Origin: Molossus alvarezi | Lineage: Eukaryota > Chordata > Mammalia > Chiroptera > Molossidae | Assembly: GCA_037176705.1 (NCBI GenBank) | Contig: CM073899.1 | Coordinates: 1,488,001 to 1,552,000 of the forward strand | Reading direction: 5' to 3' | DNA: 64,000 bases | Shown here: one piece after another, positions 45,469 through 60,400 of the stretch | How positions within the stretch are numbered: position 1 is the first letter of the stretch | How the letters are laid out: each line of letters begins with the position of its first letter | Translations under genes and position numbers: made by a program | The notes under the pieces: model-generated | Database searches by the model: none | Told to the model about the DNA's origin: nothing | What the model saw: the letters and a program-made list of their open reading frames with translations, nothing else

Positions 45469-48400
45469 CTGCGGAGAGAGGTCAGTGTTGGGACGGGGCC
45501 GCGCTCTCACCGGCACAGTGCCAGAGCGTCTGGGCCCAGCCAGAACCGGCTGCTTCCACTTGTCCCTGCCAGAGCTTGTGCAGATCAGTGTTAACTCTTT
45601 CAGCTCTTCCAACAACTATTTGTCAATAAAAATCTCATTTGTAATTATCCTTACAAACATAAATGTGTTGTCCTAATTACAGCTTGACCATTTACACTTA
45701 AGTATTAGTAATTAATTTGGATTTATAGGCAATAAAAACTTCTAAAGATTCAGTTTTTCATCCTTCCTGTTGTTGGGCAGGTGGAGGCTAGAGCAGCACC
45801 CACACCGGGATGGAGAGCAACACCGTGGGAGAAGTAGCTTGTGAGGGTTTACAAAGAAGTTAATTAACTGACCCACAGCCCAGTTAATTCAGACAGAGCC
45901 TCAAATGAAATAGTAAGAACAGAGACAGCCCAAAGCCCGAGACTCCTGCGTGGGACAGCCGAGAGCACCTCCAGTCTTTTTCTGTTTGCTCAGCAGATTT
46001 GTGATGCGACAGTCAGTGAGCTCATGAAAGATACTCTGTTGAGTATTGTAACACTCTCTCTCTAACTGTGCAGACGACTAGGCTCTCACAGACTCAACAT
46101 CACGCACCTGGACTCGTCGTCCAGGACTTCCGGATCAGCCCCCGGCACAGGGGCCTCCACCTGCGGGGCGGGCTCACCTCCTGGCTTGGACAGGCGCAGC
46201 GCCTCCTCGGGGTGCGAGCACAGCGCTCTAGGAGTGAACCACAGGGACAGGTCACCTTCCCCAGCACCCTCCTGGCTGCCAGGGCACTGCTGTGAAGCGC
46301 ACAGCCTCCTCGCTCCCAGCTGCTAGGTCTGAATGCAGGCATATGGCTCGTAACCTGCTGACTGATTGGCAGTCAATAGAACATTAGTGTTTATGATTTA
46401 AAACAATTTTAGCATCAATACATGCTGACGAGAAGGCAAACTAGAACTTTCGTATGTGAAAATTTGGCATAAATGCCTAGAAACAGAAAGACCACTTAAG
46501 TAAGTTAAAATGAACAATGTCTGTCCTGCTGAACAGCGAGAGGCTTACTGTCCTGATGTTCCCCACCTTCCACTGGTCAGGCTCTGAAATCAATGATCAA
46601 AGATGACTTTCTTCATGTACGAGGCAGTACGCCCAGAGTCTGTGAGCAGGAACCAGGATTCCCTCGATCACATGACAACACAAGGGCCGCCCAGAGAGAG
46701 CCGGACTCACGCACCTGATCCTGCTCTCGAGCGTGTCTATGCGAAGTTGCTTCTCACTGAGCAGTTTCCTCAGCGAATCCACCTCTTTTTGTTTTTCAAG
46801 TAATTCTTTCTGAAAACGGTAGTTGGTGTCCTCCAACGTTTCGCAGAAAGCCTTAAAAACAAACACACAGACACCATATGCAGGGGAAGAATATACTCGA
46901 CGACGTGCTCAGTGTCTCTTGAGACCACGACGACCACGGCAGAGGAGACAAGACCACAGCGACCATGGCAGCACATCTGCGCCCAGATGTGTGTGTACGT
47001 CTTGGTCTCCGTGGCCTCAGCTCTCCTCCCCACCCTCCCCAGTGTGTCTGAGAAGAGCAGGGATGGACCCTCCAGTGTAGAACGAAAAACCACTGACAAC
47101 TGCTGTGTGAGTTTCTCGTCTCCTCAGCCCTTCTGCCCAGGCCTCAATGGCTGCATTTTAAACAAAAACCCGAGGCTACTGATTCCATTGGCATTAGCTC
47201 AGGAATAGCACACAGAAATAGTAAACAGTGAATCCAAAAGAATTTGCAAACTAATGAGAGTTCTCACCAACAGATGTGACATATAAAAGCAATACACAAA
47301 AACAAATCAGGGTATAATAAAGTATCAATTATGAAATAAAAATATAAGTCCTACAGTTTTCCTTAGAAGTCTAAGGAAAGAAAACTCAACCTTACTGAAG
47401 GGCTCAGAGGACCAAGCCAGCGAAGACCACAGGAAGACTCGCTGCTGTTGACTGTGCTCTCCAGAGCCGACTGAGACCTGCTGCAATGCCAAATGCAATG
47501 CAACAGGCTTCCCTTGAACTCACACGTTTGATCCTAGAGTCCATGGGGAAGAGCATGCAGTCAACATAAGGAGAGTCGGGCAGGGAACTCGAGCCTGCCA
47601 GGCGTGGAGATGCAGAACCACAGCAATGAACAAGGCATGTGCTCGACAAACAAGAGAGCCTCAATACAAATAAAAATAAATGACAAAAAAGATAAATTCT
47701 GGATTTGAAAAGTATAATAATCTAGATGAAAAATTAACAAGAGGGCTCAGCAGCAGACTGGAGACGTCAGAAGCGTGAATCAGTGAGCTTGAGGATGGAT
47801 CAGCATGGAAACTGTCCGGCTGGAGCAGAGAGAACAGTGACTGAAGAAGCATGAATGGCACTCCGGAAACATGATGTAGAACACAAAGCACACAAACATA
47901 CAAGTAACAGGAATCCCAGAAGGAAAGGGTGGAAAAAGACTGAAAAATTATTTGAACAAATCATGGCCAACAACTTCCCAGGTCTGATGTCAAGCACGAA
48001 TCTGACAAACTCAAGAAGCTCAATGATCCGAAGCACGGGGAACACAGAGAGACCCACACGTCAGCACATCATCGCGCGGCTGGAAGTCAGCGAGAACCAT
48101 GCCCTGGGAAGTCGTGAGGGTGGATGGCGCTTCATGCGCATGGGGGGGCGGGGGCGGGGCAGCATCATTCACGGCTGACTTCCCCCAGAAATCACAGCGC
48201 CCAGAAGGTAGTAGGATGACAGAGCACCAAAGGTAAAAATCTCTCAATAAACCGGGCTTCAAAAATGAACACTCTCAGAAAAACAAAGATTGAGCGTTTG
48301 TTGCCAGCAGACCTGCCTTAAGGAGGTACCACACGAGGACTCGAAGCTGGAAGGTCCTCCAGCTTCCAGCGTCGCTCTGCACACAGCACAGGGACATGCA

Positions 48401-51400
48401 GACACGGAACCGTGGCAGGGTCTCTGGGAGCAGACTGGGTTTAGACGGGTTTAGACTGTCCAAACGCACACACAATACCTCGAGCAGACACATGAGGATC
48501 GGTGACGGGCTCAATGAAGAAAATTGGAAGTCCAGAAGCATACCCTTCCTTTTATTTTCATTTGACTTTTGATAAAGGTTTCAACATAGATCAATAAAGG
48601 CAGTGACACACTTAGATATCTACAGGAACTTAAGACTCTCATCTTTTGTGGTGTGAGACTTACAAAAAAATCATCCTGGGATGGGTCAGAGACCTACACG
48701 TAGGAATTTAGACTATAAAAATTCTAGAAAAAAAAGTACAAAAAAATCTTTGTGACCCTGTATGAGGCAAAGAGTTCTTATGATACAACGCCCAAAGCAT
48801 AAGCCCAAGTGATCGATCAAACTCCATTAACATTAAACACATCAGCACTTCACAAGACCAGTCAGAAGATGAAAAGACACATATAGACCGGGAGATGATA
48901 TTTATAAATCATTTATCTGATATAGGACTTGTATCCAAAATAAAGATCTCTTACAACTCATGAAGACAAACAGCCCAACTAAAAAAATGGGCAAAAGGCT
49001 TAACTGGAAAATTTATCCAAGAAATCATGAATGGCTAAAAGCCCATGAAAAAGCAGTCAACATAAAAATAATCATTGGGGAAATGCAAATTAAAACTGTA
49101 ATAAAACACTACTACACAGCCCGGCCGGCCGGTGTGGCTCCAAGAGGTCCCAGTTCGATTCCCGGCCAGGGCACACGCCCAGGCTGTAGGCCCAATCCCC
49201 AGTGGGATAATGCAGGAGGCAGCCAGTCGATGTTCTCTCTCATTGTTGTCTCTATCGCTCTCTCCCTCTCCCTTCCTCTCTCTTGAACATCAATAAAAGA
49301 AAATACCACTACACACCCACAAGAATGGCTAGAATCAAAAGACACATCGTATTACTATGCCAATGCTCTGGCTGGTGCTCTGGCTCATCCAGAGCATGAC
49401 CTGCCTCACCCTCCAACACTGGGGAGGGCACGGGCGGGGGGGGGGGGTGCTGGCTCTGCGGAGGGGGCACGCTCATCTCAAGACTCCTGTGCCTGCAAGA
49501 AGGGGGACTCAGTGACACTAGCTCTACCCATCTTTTAAGAGGAGCTGGGATGTCAATTTTAAATGTAAAGTCACCCTAATTTTTAAAGCCTAGAAAAAAG
49601 AAAGAAAAGAATATTTGTGAGGAAACGGAACTCTCATATACTACTGGTGAGAATGTAAAATGGTACAGCCACGATAGAAAACAGTGTGTAAGTTTCTTTA
49701 AAAAGTCAAGCATGATTTGCCATATAAACAGATATTCTGCTCCTTGCAGCCAAACCAGGAGAATGAAAACGGGGGTCCCCACAAAGCCTCTGCAAGGATG
49801 TTCACAACAGCATCATTCCTAACAGAACAGAACAGTCCGTGTCCCTCCCGGTGACTGGGCAGACAGATGGGTCCACATATACAATGGAAAACCGCTCATA
49901 GAGGCTATGACATGGATGACCCTCAAGAACATTATAGTAAGTGAAAGGAACCAGATACAAGGATTATATGTTTCTATATATACAAAGAGTGCATATAATG
50001 TTATAAATATCATACACATAAAGTTATATAATTGAATACTGATTTTAATAGGTGCATGCAACACACACGCACACACACACACTGTGACTGTTTATCTGAA
50101 ACATCAGAAAAGGCAAGTTTACAGAGAGAGAGCAGACCCGTAGTTGTCAGGGGCTGGGAGTGTAAAATGGTTGGTAGGAACTTTTTTTCAGGCGATGGGA
50201 ATTTCTAAAATTGGATTATGGCACAGCACTGTAAATTTACTAAGATTATTAAATTGTATATTCACAATGAAATAGCAAGTTTTATGGATGAAGACCTTAC
50301 TTCAATAAAGATGTTTTTAAAAAGCAATGGTGCCCTGGCCGGTTTGGCTCAGCGGTTAGAGCGTCGGCCTGCGGTCCTGAGAGACCCGGGTTCGGTTCCC
50401 GCTAAGGGCACGTACCTCGGTTGCAGTTTGTCCCCGGCCCTGGTTGGGTCGTGTGGGTGGCAACCACTCGAAGTGTCCCTTTCACGTCGATGTTTCTCTC
50501 TCTCTCTCTCTCCCACACTCTATCTGAACAAAAAATAGAAAAAATGTCCTCGTGTGAGGATAAAAAAAAAAATAAAAAGCAATGGTATTCACCCTAATAC
50601 AAGGGACTGACTCAGTTCAACTGGAAACATTACCAAACTACCAATTAAACCTGTTCCATTTAAGCACTAATAAACATTTGGGGGAAAAAACTTACAAAAT
50701 AATTCTAGCTAATCTATTATCACCAAGTCTGCTTTGATAACCTAGCAATCCCTTCAAGAAAGAAGCCGCCTGCCACGTCCGTCAGGTGACCTGAGCGGCC
50801 TCGAGTCCGACCTGAACTGACAACAGAACAGGAACTCTACTCGGAAAATAAGTTTCAGTTTCATTTCAACTGCAGGTTCTTGACTACTTAGATGGGAAAA
50901 AAACTCAACATACTAAATTATACTTTTAAAAGTAGTAAAATAAATTCATAATTAACTTCCCTTTTTTTTTTGGGAAAAAGTAAAAATAAAGAGAATAAGA
51001 TGCAGGATCTAATTCTAGAGCTTTCTGTGTTTCCACTGAATCAGGTGCATGGATTTCAGTGAAACAAACCTTTGACTCAAACATTAGAGCTCCCTGTGCA
51101 GACCGTGGCCTGCGGTGATCACACCCTGCGGTCTGTACCCTTCGCGGAACCACGCAGCCCTGCACTGGCCCGCTCGTTCCGCCCCCGGCAGAGGGCGCAG
51201 CACTCACCCTGCTCTCCTCCAGGCTATCAAACGGACCCGGCGGGTCGTCCAGGCACAGGAACTCTCTCACTGCCAGGCTTTTCAAAGGAGAAAGAAAATT
51301 AGCTGGGGTACAAGTAAATTTACAGAAGATTGCAAAAAGCAGAAGTTACTTTGAAGTTACACAGTGTTTCAAGCATGTCGGCTGCTGACATACCAAAATA

Positions 51401-54400
51401 AACAATTTGGTTTATGTGGATTCATACAAGTAACCAAATATAAATGTAGAATATATAGAAGATACAAAGATTTTAAACTATTTTCTAAGACCTTCTGAAC
51501 ATAAATAGAGATGGGGAATTTATGTTCTATAAAAGCTACAAGGACATGAAACACAACTCAGAAGTATGGTTCCGAGACCAATCTGAATGATGAGCAGATA
51601 AGAGGTGAGATCTCCTTCTAATAAGTGCTGGCTGAAAGTATTGAGAAATGTCATTATCTTGTTATAACTTATACTCCATTTGTTTCTTTAGAAGATGACT
51701 CTAAAGTAACTGAAGAGTATTTACTCTGAAAAAAAAAGATTTTTCTTGCAAGCTTTTTTAAAAATTATATTAATTTACTTATTTTCTGTAGAAAGTTCAA
51801 GAAAAAAAATTCTGACCATGCCATTGATCGATGTTCATAAATTTCAAACAAATGACCTATGGTATTGTTATGCTTATTCTTTGGAATGATCAGAAATGGG
51901 TTAAGAATATAGGAAATTAAGCTCCTTATGTACAAATACTCCACTTTCTAAAAGCAATTTTGGAGAGAGACAACTCTATGTACATGTTAAAACATAAATG
52001 GGTATTTAACTTTTTAAGTGTAAAGGACAGAAATGTAATTTCTGATTGCACCACACAAAGGAGATGACCGCCTGCACCGGAGGGGGCTTCTGGTTCAGAT
52101 GGGGCCCGATGAGTTGCTAATGACAGGGGAGGTCATGTAGAGAAAAATGGGATTTTTAGTGAAATCTTCCCCAAGAAAAAGAATATGAATTAATATAGAG
52201 AAGTGGTATTAAGAAAGCAATCCAGAAGATCCCAAAGAGAAGTAAATTTCTAGACTATAAAACTTGATAACATAGGTAATAAAGGACACAGTCAAGGAAA
52301 CAGAGAAAACTTGAGTATTTATAACCATGAAATAAAAGGAAAAAAACAAAACAAAACCCTAAAACTAATGCTGACAATTCATTAAGAGGTCAATTAAGAA
52401 TTAAGTAAAAAAATGTACTAAGTATTAGATAACACTTCTGTCAAATCAAGAGTAGGCATAAATCACTGTGTCAAAACATTACTGAGGGATTTCAGATAGA
52501 GATCAGTTAATATTTCTCCTCATTATTCTCCACCTGTTAAAAAGGTTTTAAAAAATGACATTATGCCCTGGCTGGTGTGGCTCAGCGGTTAGTGTTGGCA
52601 CCAGGGGATCACGGGTTCAAGGCCCGGTCCTGGTCAGGACATGTGGGGAGGCACCCAATCAATGTGTCTCTGTCATGTCAATGGGAAAATACGCTCAGGT
52701 GGAGATTAACAACAACCAAGACATTGATGCCACCCTGAGCACGAGGCACTGGGGATCAGGGTGGTGACAGCGAGGGTCACTGTGGGAGCTGGCTGTGGTG
52801 TGGAGCTTGCATCTGGCTCCCTGTGGGGCTCATTTAGCCCTGGTCATTTCCCACCCTGTCCTCTTAGTCCACCTGGGTCCTGATGCTCAGCCCTTCTCCT
52901 TCTAATCCAGAATACTGCTTCAAAAACCAATGTTTTATTTCAATCCCTGCTAAAACCCATGTAGCTCCTTGAGCAAGATGGAACCAAGCCAAGGTCTTGG
53001 TGATCATAAAGTGCCTGCAGGTGGTCAGGAAAGCCAGGGGCCTAGGGAAGCAAAGTCTGCTGAAAGTTGAAGGCTGTATGGAGTTATCTGGGCCAGGATG
53101 GATGGGCAGTAGTGGGAAACATGGCCTCTCCAGGGAACAGGACAGTGCAAGGCCCTAAGAGACAGCAGAGCAAGGTAACCTCAGGAAATAAAGAGACCAA
53201 CACAGCTGACGTGCAGGGGACGAAGCCAAGTGCAGAGCCAGAAAGACAGGAGGGCAGGTGAGAGGTCAGACCGCATCACGACAGGTCCCGGGCCTTGGGC
53301 AGCTGCAGAGGCCCGAGTGGGGAGCAAGACTGGGGAGCTTCTGCAGTGACTCAGGTGAGACCACTTGGACTCGGGTGCAAAGGCAGGAACGGGGAAACGT
53401 AGGCAGAGGTGAATGTAATTTACAACATGAAGGGATAAGGGGTTCTGGGTAGAGAGCTGCTGAATCCTGGGGGAAATTCTAGAGTCAGCTGTTAAGCCTG
53501 TTTTCAGTTCCAGGTCACTCTGAGACACCAGTGTCAAGGGGCACCCACACGAGTGAGTGTGGGGTGAGGGGGTCTGGCTGGACAGGAGGGTGGAGGCAGA
53601 GTCTCCCACAGTTGCCAGCGCCGGCAGCACAAGGAAGCAGCGTGCAGGCGTGCTGAGTGAGAGACAGCAGTGCAAACGCCGAGAAGGCAGGGTAGGAGTG
53701 AGATGGATGGCTCTTGTTTTACATCCTTCTGTGAACACCTGCTGAAGACAGCTGGGACAGGCCTGTGTGCCATCGCTGCCCTGCCCTGCGTGTCAGAACA
53801 GGTTTCGTCTGTCTGACGACGTAAGTTCCAAAAGTAGACACCCAGCTGATAGTAAATCATACAGCAACTTTCTGGTAAATGCACAGAAGCAAAACCCACA
53901 TAGACCCTTTCTCTCCCTGTTCGATGATTCTGGTATTTTCACTTTACCTTCTATATAAACCAACCCAACTTCACAATTTTCATATTTTTGCATTACTTTG
54001 AAAAGATATGAAAAATATTATCCTGAGAATTACAGTGTCATATTAACCAAAATCTAATATGAGGGCCACTTTGTTTAAATGATTGCTAAAATACTAAAAA
54101 CTGAAATCAAGTTAACAGTTGAATGGTCTAAATATATATAAATTATTAACTTTTCTGACTTTTTAAAAGTGTTAATACAAATCAAACAGCAAATAAAGTC
54201 CTCACTGAAGAAAATACAATTCCATGCTCTGTTCGGTAATTATACTCGTTTTACAGCTTTTGTTCACCTTGAATAACTACCATCCTAGACTTAGTCTTGG
54301 CTTCAACTAGCTGTTGAAATGCATTTATAACCTCTTATTTCCGTTTATTACATACCAGTGAGCAATGTCCTTGTGAGCTACTAAATTTTGAAGAAATGCT

Positions 54401-57400
54401 TGTAATCCTAATTTTCTATCTTCTAAAAAGTCGGCATTGTAATTATCTTTAAACCAGCGTTTTGGTGGAAGTGCTAATCGAAAGCCTGGAAACATCTCTT
54501 TTAACTGAAAAAGAAGAAAAAAATATATACATTGTTCAACTCCATGCTACCAAGTCTACAAAATCTATCCTGATGACTAGGTACAACTGTTCATGAAACA
54601 AGCTTAACATAAAAGAATTAAATCCAACTAAGCTCTTCAGGCCTTGCTTAGGTCCCGACTTCTCCCCACGGTGCCCACAACTCAGCCGCGCCCCTCCGGC
54701 ACACCTGCAGGTCTGTGGCTAATGCAGTCATCCCGTGGGAGTCAGGCAGCTTCTTTGGGTGTTCACTTGCATGCCTGCTGACTGATGACATTGAATCTCA
54801 CATGTGCTTATTTGGATCTGCATATTCTCTTTGGTGAGTTATCTATTCAAATCTTCAGATCCCCCCACTTTTTAGGAAAAAAACTGTGCTGTTTTTATTA
54901 TTAATAGTTCCTTCTATATTCCAGATATAAGTCTCTTGTCAGATATATGTAGGACAAATATTTTCTCCCAGACTATGGCCTGCCTTTTCATTTTAAAACT
55001 CTTAACAGCATATATTTTAAATTTTAATGTTACCTAATTCATCCCTTTTGATATTTTTTGGGTTATACTTTTTTAGATCCCAAATCTTTGCTCACTCCAA
55101 GGTTGCAAGAATATTCTTCCATGTGTTCTCCTAGATTTTCATAGTTTTAGCTTCTACATTTTGGTTTATGATCCATTTTGCATGTTTGCTTAAATTTTCT
55201 GTTCTTAGGGAGAGACTTTTCCAACCTAAGCTGGGTTTGGTCTGCCTTTATCTACTCTGTTATGTGACTGTGTAACACTCAGTGACATAAACCACCATTT
55301 ATTAGGCCATGGATTCTGTGGGCACAGTGAGGAGGCTTATCTTTGTCCCACGATGAGTCAGGACAGCTGGAAGACCTAAGTGGGCCTGGAACCACCGGAA
55401 GCTAACTCCCACGTGTGTGCAGGGGACAGCGCTGGCTGCTGAGACCTTAGCTGTGGCATCAGCCAGTCTTAACGTGGAATGTCCTGGACTTTCTCACAGT
55501 GTAGAAGCTGAGCTCTGGGGGAGCATCATGAGAGGAAGTCAGGATGGAGCCATGCATTGTGTACGGCCTAGCCAGGCAGCAGCATCTCCACTGTCCAAGT
55601 TCACCCAGGTTCAAGGGGAAGGGGAACAGAGTTAACCTCCTGGTGGTCAGTGACAAGATTCTGGAAGAGCATAAGGGACTTGATATATTGCTTCCAACGT
55701 TTTTAGAAAGTACTAATTTATTTTTAAATGACATACATCACAATGTAAATAACATTTATTTAATTTTGGACTCTTCTCCTAGACCAGTGACTCCAAACCT
55801 TGGCTGCACATGGGAACCACCCGAGGACCTGCAGGAGACAAATGACTGTCCTGCCTCCGAGGGATTGGGGTTTGATTGGCTGGGGTGTGGCCTGGCACCG
55901 TCATTTAATTGGTTGGGGTGTGGCCCGGGCACCTTAATTTTAGAAGGCCTCCAGGAAGTCCAAAGGACAGCGAGGCTGAAACCATGCCTGGACCGGATGG
56001 CTGTCTCACTCGGGGCTGCGTCCGTCGGCCTGGCACGGGCCCGGCTGGCACAGGTAGTCAGCATCTGTGCCATGTAAGTGGGTGAACGAGCAGAACCATG
56101 GACATTCATGTTTCTGTTCTTAGACGTGAAACTAAGTATCACAAGGTAACAAAAGACAGACTAGAGGGAAATTCACAGGGTAAAATGTTAGGTAAAAACA
56201 TAAAATACAACGTTTTGTCTATGTTTCTATAAATATGTGATGATAAAATAAATAAGACAAAACCTAGAAAGCAACTTGGACAACTGAAAACCTTGATTTG
56301 ATTTCAAGATGTAACTAGATAATTTTGGCCTTGGAGTTTTGTTATTTAATGTGTTGACAGTGAAAATAATAAAAACCATGAAGAGGAAATAAAAAGTCTT
56401 TTTATTAATTTTGAGCATTAAAATTTAAATGTCCCATATGTTCACATACATAGTTAGACATTTTCCCCCTTAAAAAATTATCCTCAGAAGAGGAAGTTAT
56501 CCCACAATTAACTCCTCACAAAGTGTTCATCTTACGTGTACTTCGTATTATAGATTACGGGTAATGAGTAACTTTATTTTGAACAAAGTACAGTTTGGAA
56601 ACTATACATTAGCTTAACACAACTTTAATAAGTGCTAGTTTTTATATTTCATTACATTAAAACATTAACATATTTCTGCAAAAATCACATCATAATAGGC
56701 ATTTGATGTTTCTATAAACAAGTCTCCGAAAAAGGACGCGTGACTTCTGCCCCTGGTGTTGCTTCTGTGACTGCGTCACCTTTCACAGCAAAGGGGTTTT
56801 GCAGCTGTGATTAGGACCCCCGCTGGATGACCCTAACTACTGGAAGATTCCTTGAGAGTCCATCATCACAGGAGCATTTTAAGTAGAGCTTCCTGTGCTG
56901 GCGGCAGGAGAGAAAGCGGAGGCTGGGCCCCGCTGTGCTCTGCAGTGCAGAGCCGGCTCCGAGGTAGGAACCACCTCTGGCTGACAACCAGCAAGGACAC
57001 AGGGACCCTGGTCTCACAACCACGAGAAAGTGAACTGTGTCAACAACCTGAATGAGCCTGGACGCTGATTCTTTCCCAGAGCCTCCAGATAGGAGCCCAA
57101 TAGAGCCAAGAGCTTAATCCTGACTGTGCTGGAGCCGAAGCAACGCACCCAGCTGAGCCCACCTAAATCACAGTAGGTAACAAACAGGTGTATTTTAATT
57201 ATATTTGTGTTAATAATTTTAAGGCTTTCACATTTTTTTCTTGCTTTCAAAAACAGAAAGCTATGTGTAGAGATGGGACTTTAGGCTACTAAAGAGAAAG
57301 GAAACAGTGAATTTTCTTAGGAACTAGCAAATAATTAACAAGGAAGAAAAAACACAAATATAACAGCAGAACTGTTAGGAACTGATAATAAGTCAAAACT

Positions 57401-60400
57401 GAAAAGTCCATTTGAGATTTGTTAAAGTACTTACTTTATCATTAAGCCTAGAGAAGTCAGTGTATCTTCTGAAAACTACCCAGCTTTCTTCTGGGTTTTT
57501 CCTTACTTGTATTTTATATACCTATGAGAGGAAAGGTTAAAAAATACATAAAGATATTTAAAAATTCAAATAAAATATTTAAAAAACTTTTACTTGACAA
57601 TCTAGATCATAACAACTATTATGTTAAAAATATCAGAAATCATTTAGACCATGAAATGTACAGTTGATGTAGGCACCAAAAGCAAGATTTTTTTCTTAAG
57701 AAACAAGAGTATGATAATGTGTGATAAAATGCTTTCTTGGGTGCACACTAAGAATAAATGAACTCATCAGTTTCCAAAATATATTTTATGCCACACATTT
57801 TAAAACTGATAAAAGAATCATCCATGCCTGAAAAAACTATGAGAAATAGCCACTCTTGTCCATTATACAATCAATTTAATTTTAAACTTAATACTACCAG
57901 GCAAACTTTTTAAATAAGTTTGATGTTTTAATCTTCAAGGCTGAAATACAAGCTGAAAATACCCATATTAGATAAAAGTTTACATTTATATAATTATGCA
58001 CAATTATCTAGGCTATTGAATAGAAAAACTTGAAGCATGTCACTATTTAAAAAAGCTTATAATATGAAAGAATTAGCCTGGCAGGTGTGGCTCAGTGGTT
58101 GAGTGTTAACTCGGCACCAAGAGGTCACCAGTTCGATTCCTGGTCAAGTCACATGCCCAGGTTGTGGCTGATCAACAGTGGGGGGCGTGCAGGAGGCAGC
58201 CAATCAATGTTCTCTTGCGTCAATATTTCTCTCTCTCTCTCCCCCTCTTCCTTCCTCTCTCCCTAAAAATCAAGAAAACAAAAAGGTTCTTGCAAATTTC
58301 TCAACACATCATCATTCTTATGATAATTTAACTGTAAAGATCGTCTCTCCATAAATTTTCTCAATGATTTTTTCTTGGAGGTCCTTCCATACTACTGTAA
58401 ATTTGTAACAAGATAAGGCATAAACATATAAACTTTACCTCAATAAAGTACAAGAGAAAAACAATTTCAACTAATAAGTGAATTTAGTGAAGTCACTGGA
58501 TACATAAATACACAAGCCTGATATATATAAACTGGCAAAGAACAAACATAAAACAGAAAAAACTACAAAGAACATCCAACAACATCCACACCTGGACATA
58601 AATCTAACCAAGTATTAGACCTCTACCCTGAAAACTACAGATTGTCATTCTGAAAAGTGAATGACAGAAGTAAAGGGACTGACTTCACAGACTAGAACTC
58701 GGCACTGCAACAACGTCCATTCTCCCAGATGAGCCTGAGCTTAGTACAATCCCAACACAGAGGGCCCAGAGCGGCCGAGACAGCCCCGAAGAGCCACACA
58801 GCTGGAGCCAGACACCAGGACCTATCAGGAAGCTTTAATCATCAAGACTATAGAATTGGTCAAGAAAGGAAGAATGGAACCCAGAAACAGACCCACACAT
58901 TTATGATCCGATCTGTGTCACAGGAACAGTGCAAATGTAGAGGAGAGAGTAGTGGTCTCAATAAAAACTGATCATATGATCTCATATGGAGATCACACCA
59001 TGGACAAAACTCAATTCCAGGTGGTTTATAGATCTAGATATGAAAGGTAGAACAATCAAACTTTTAGAAAGTCCTGATCTAAAAGAATCACAATATGTTT
59101 AGAAGAAAATATAGGACATTGTTCGATGTGAGTAGGCAGGTTTTTGGAGAGTGCTGACCACATAAGAAAACGTTAACAAACTGAACTATATTAAAATTAA
59201 GAACCTTTGCCCTGGCTGGTTTGGCTCAGCAGTTAGAGCATTGGCCCGAGGACCAATGAGTCGCGGGTTCAATTCCGGTCAAGGGGATGTACCTTGGTTG
59301 TGGTTTGTCCTTGGTTCTGGTTGGGTTGTTCGAGAGGCAACCAGTCAATGTGGCTCTATCACATTGATGTTTCTCTCTGTCTCTCTCCCTCCTTCCCACT
59401 CTATCTGATAAGTAGAAAAAAAAAAAATCCTCAGGTGAGGAATAAAAAAAAAATTAAAAAAATAAATAAAATTAAGAACATTTATTTATCAAATGCATCA
59501 ATCACTAAGGGTGTGAAAAGGCAAAGCAGAGAGATGATACTCACAATACATGTTCATGAGTAAGACTCATGTCCAAAATGCACAGAAAACTATAAAGTGG
59601 AAAAGGCTTCCCCAAAGAAAAATGTATAAAGATCTCGAACAGTCTTCACAAAAGAGATTATCCAAATGGCCAAAAATTATCTTCCATTTCATTAGTCATT
59701 AAGAAATGCAAATTAAGACCACAATTTGATATTACTCCACCCACCAGAATAGTTAAAATGAAAAAGATGGAAAAATACCACATGTTGGGAAAGTGTGGGG
59801 TGATTGGAACTCTCATACACTGCTTATAAGAGAATAAATTATACAGCCACTCTGGTACATTGCTCGTATCTTCTAAAGCTGAGTATATGACCCAGCAATT
59901 TTATTCCTTGGCAGACATCAAAGATGCATCCATGTGTGTACTGAGTGACAAGCACTACAAGGTTCATAGTGGTGGTATTTTCAAGAGCCCCAAATGGGTA
60001 ATTATCCAAGTGCTCTGCAACAGGAGAATGGATATACATTCACACAAAGGAACAGTATCAGTAAGAAAAATGAGCTGCCTACCTTTACATGCAAGGTCGA
60101 GGAGTCTCACACACACAATGCTGAAGAGATCATACCCAAAAGAGTACACACTCAACAATTCCCCTTATATAAAGCACAAATATAGGCAAAATTAATGTAG
60201 GCTACCAGGAAAGGGGGTACTGACTGAAGGGCAGCATGGTGGTGGTGATGGATGCTAGTTATGTTCTTTCTCAATCTGGGTGCCAGCTTCACAGATATGT
60301 CTGGTTTGTGACAATTCATTCAAGTACGGCAAGTTTACTTACCACAAGGACAGGATTTAGACTACAAAAACCACTTGAATTTCATCTTCATGAAATTACA

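Larger units (their letters stand above)
46852..51207 (-). other. SNX16: SNX16 intron 5
   Basis: Mostly an ancient plus-strand L1M (47690-50317) with two VES SINEs. A 16-nt G run occurs near 49437, and a CA tract at about 50060-50083. The short introns 45469-46107 and 46228-46714 hold nothing recognisable. Confidence 0.75.
54505..57434 (-). other. SNX16: SNX16 intron 3
   Basis: This intron contains an old minus-strand L1M fragment (54790-55240), an unassigned repeat (55255-55560) and a MER5-like hAT remnant (55783-55975). The rest is AT-rich with no supported exon. Confidence 0.7.
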
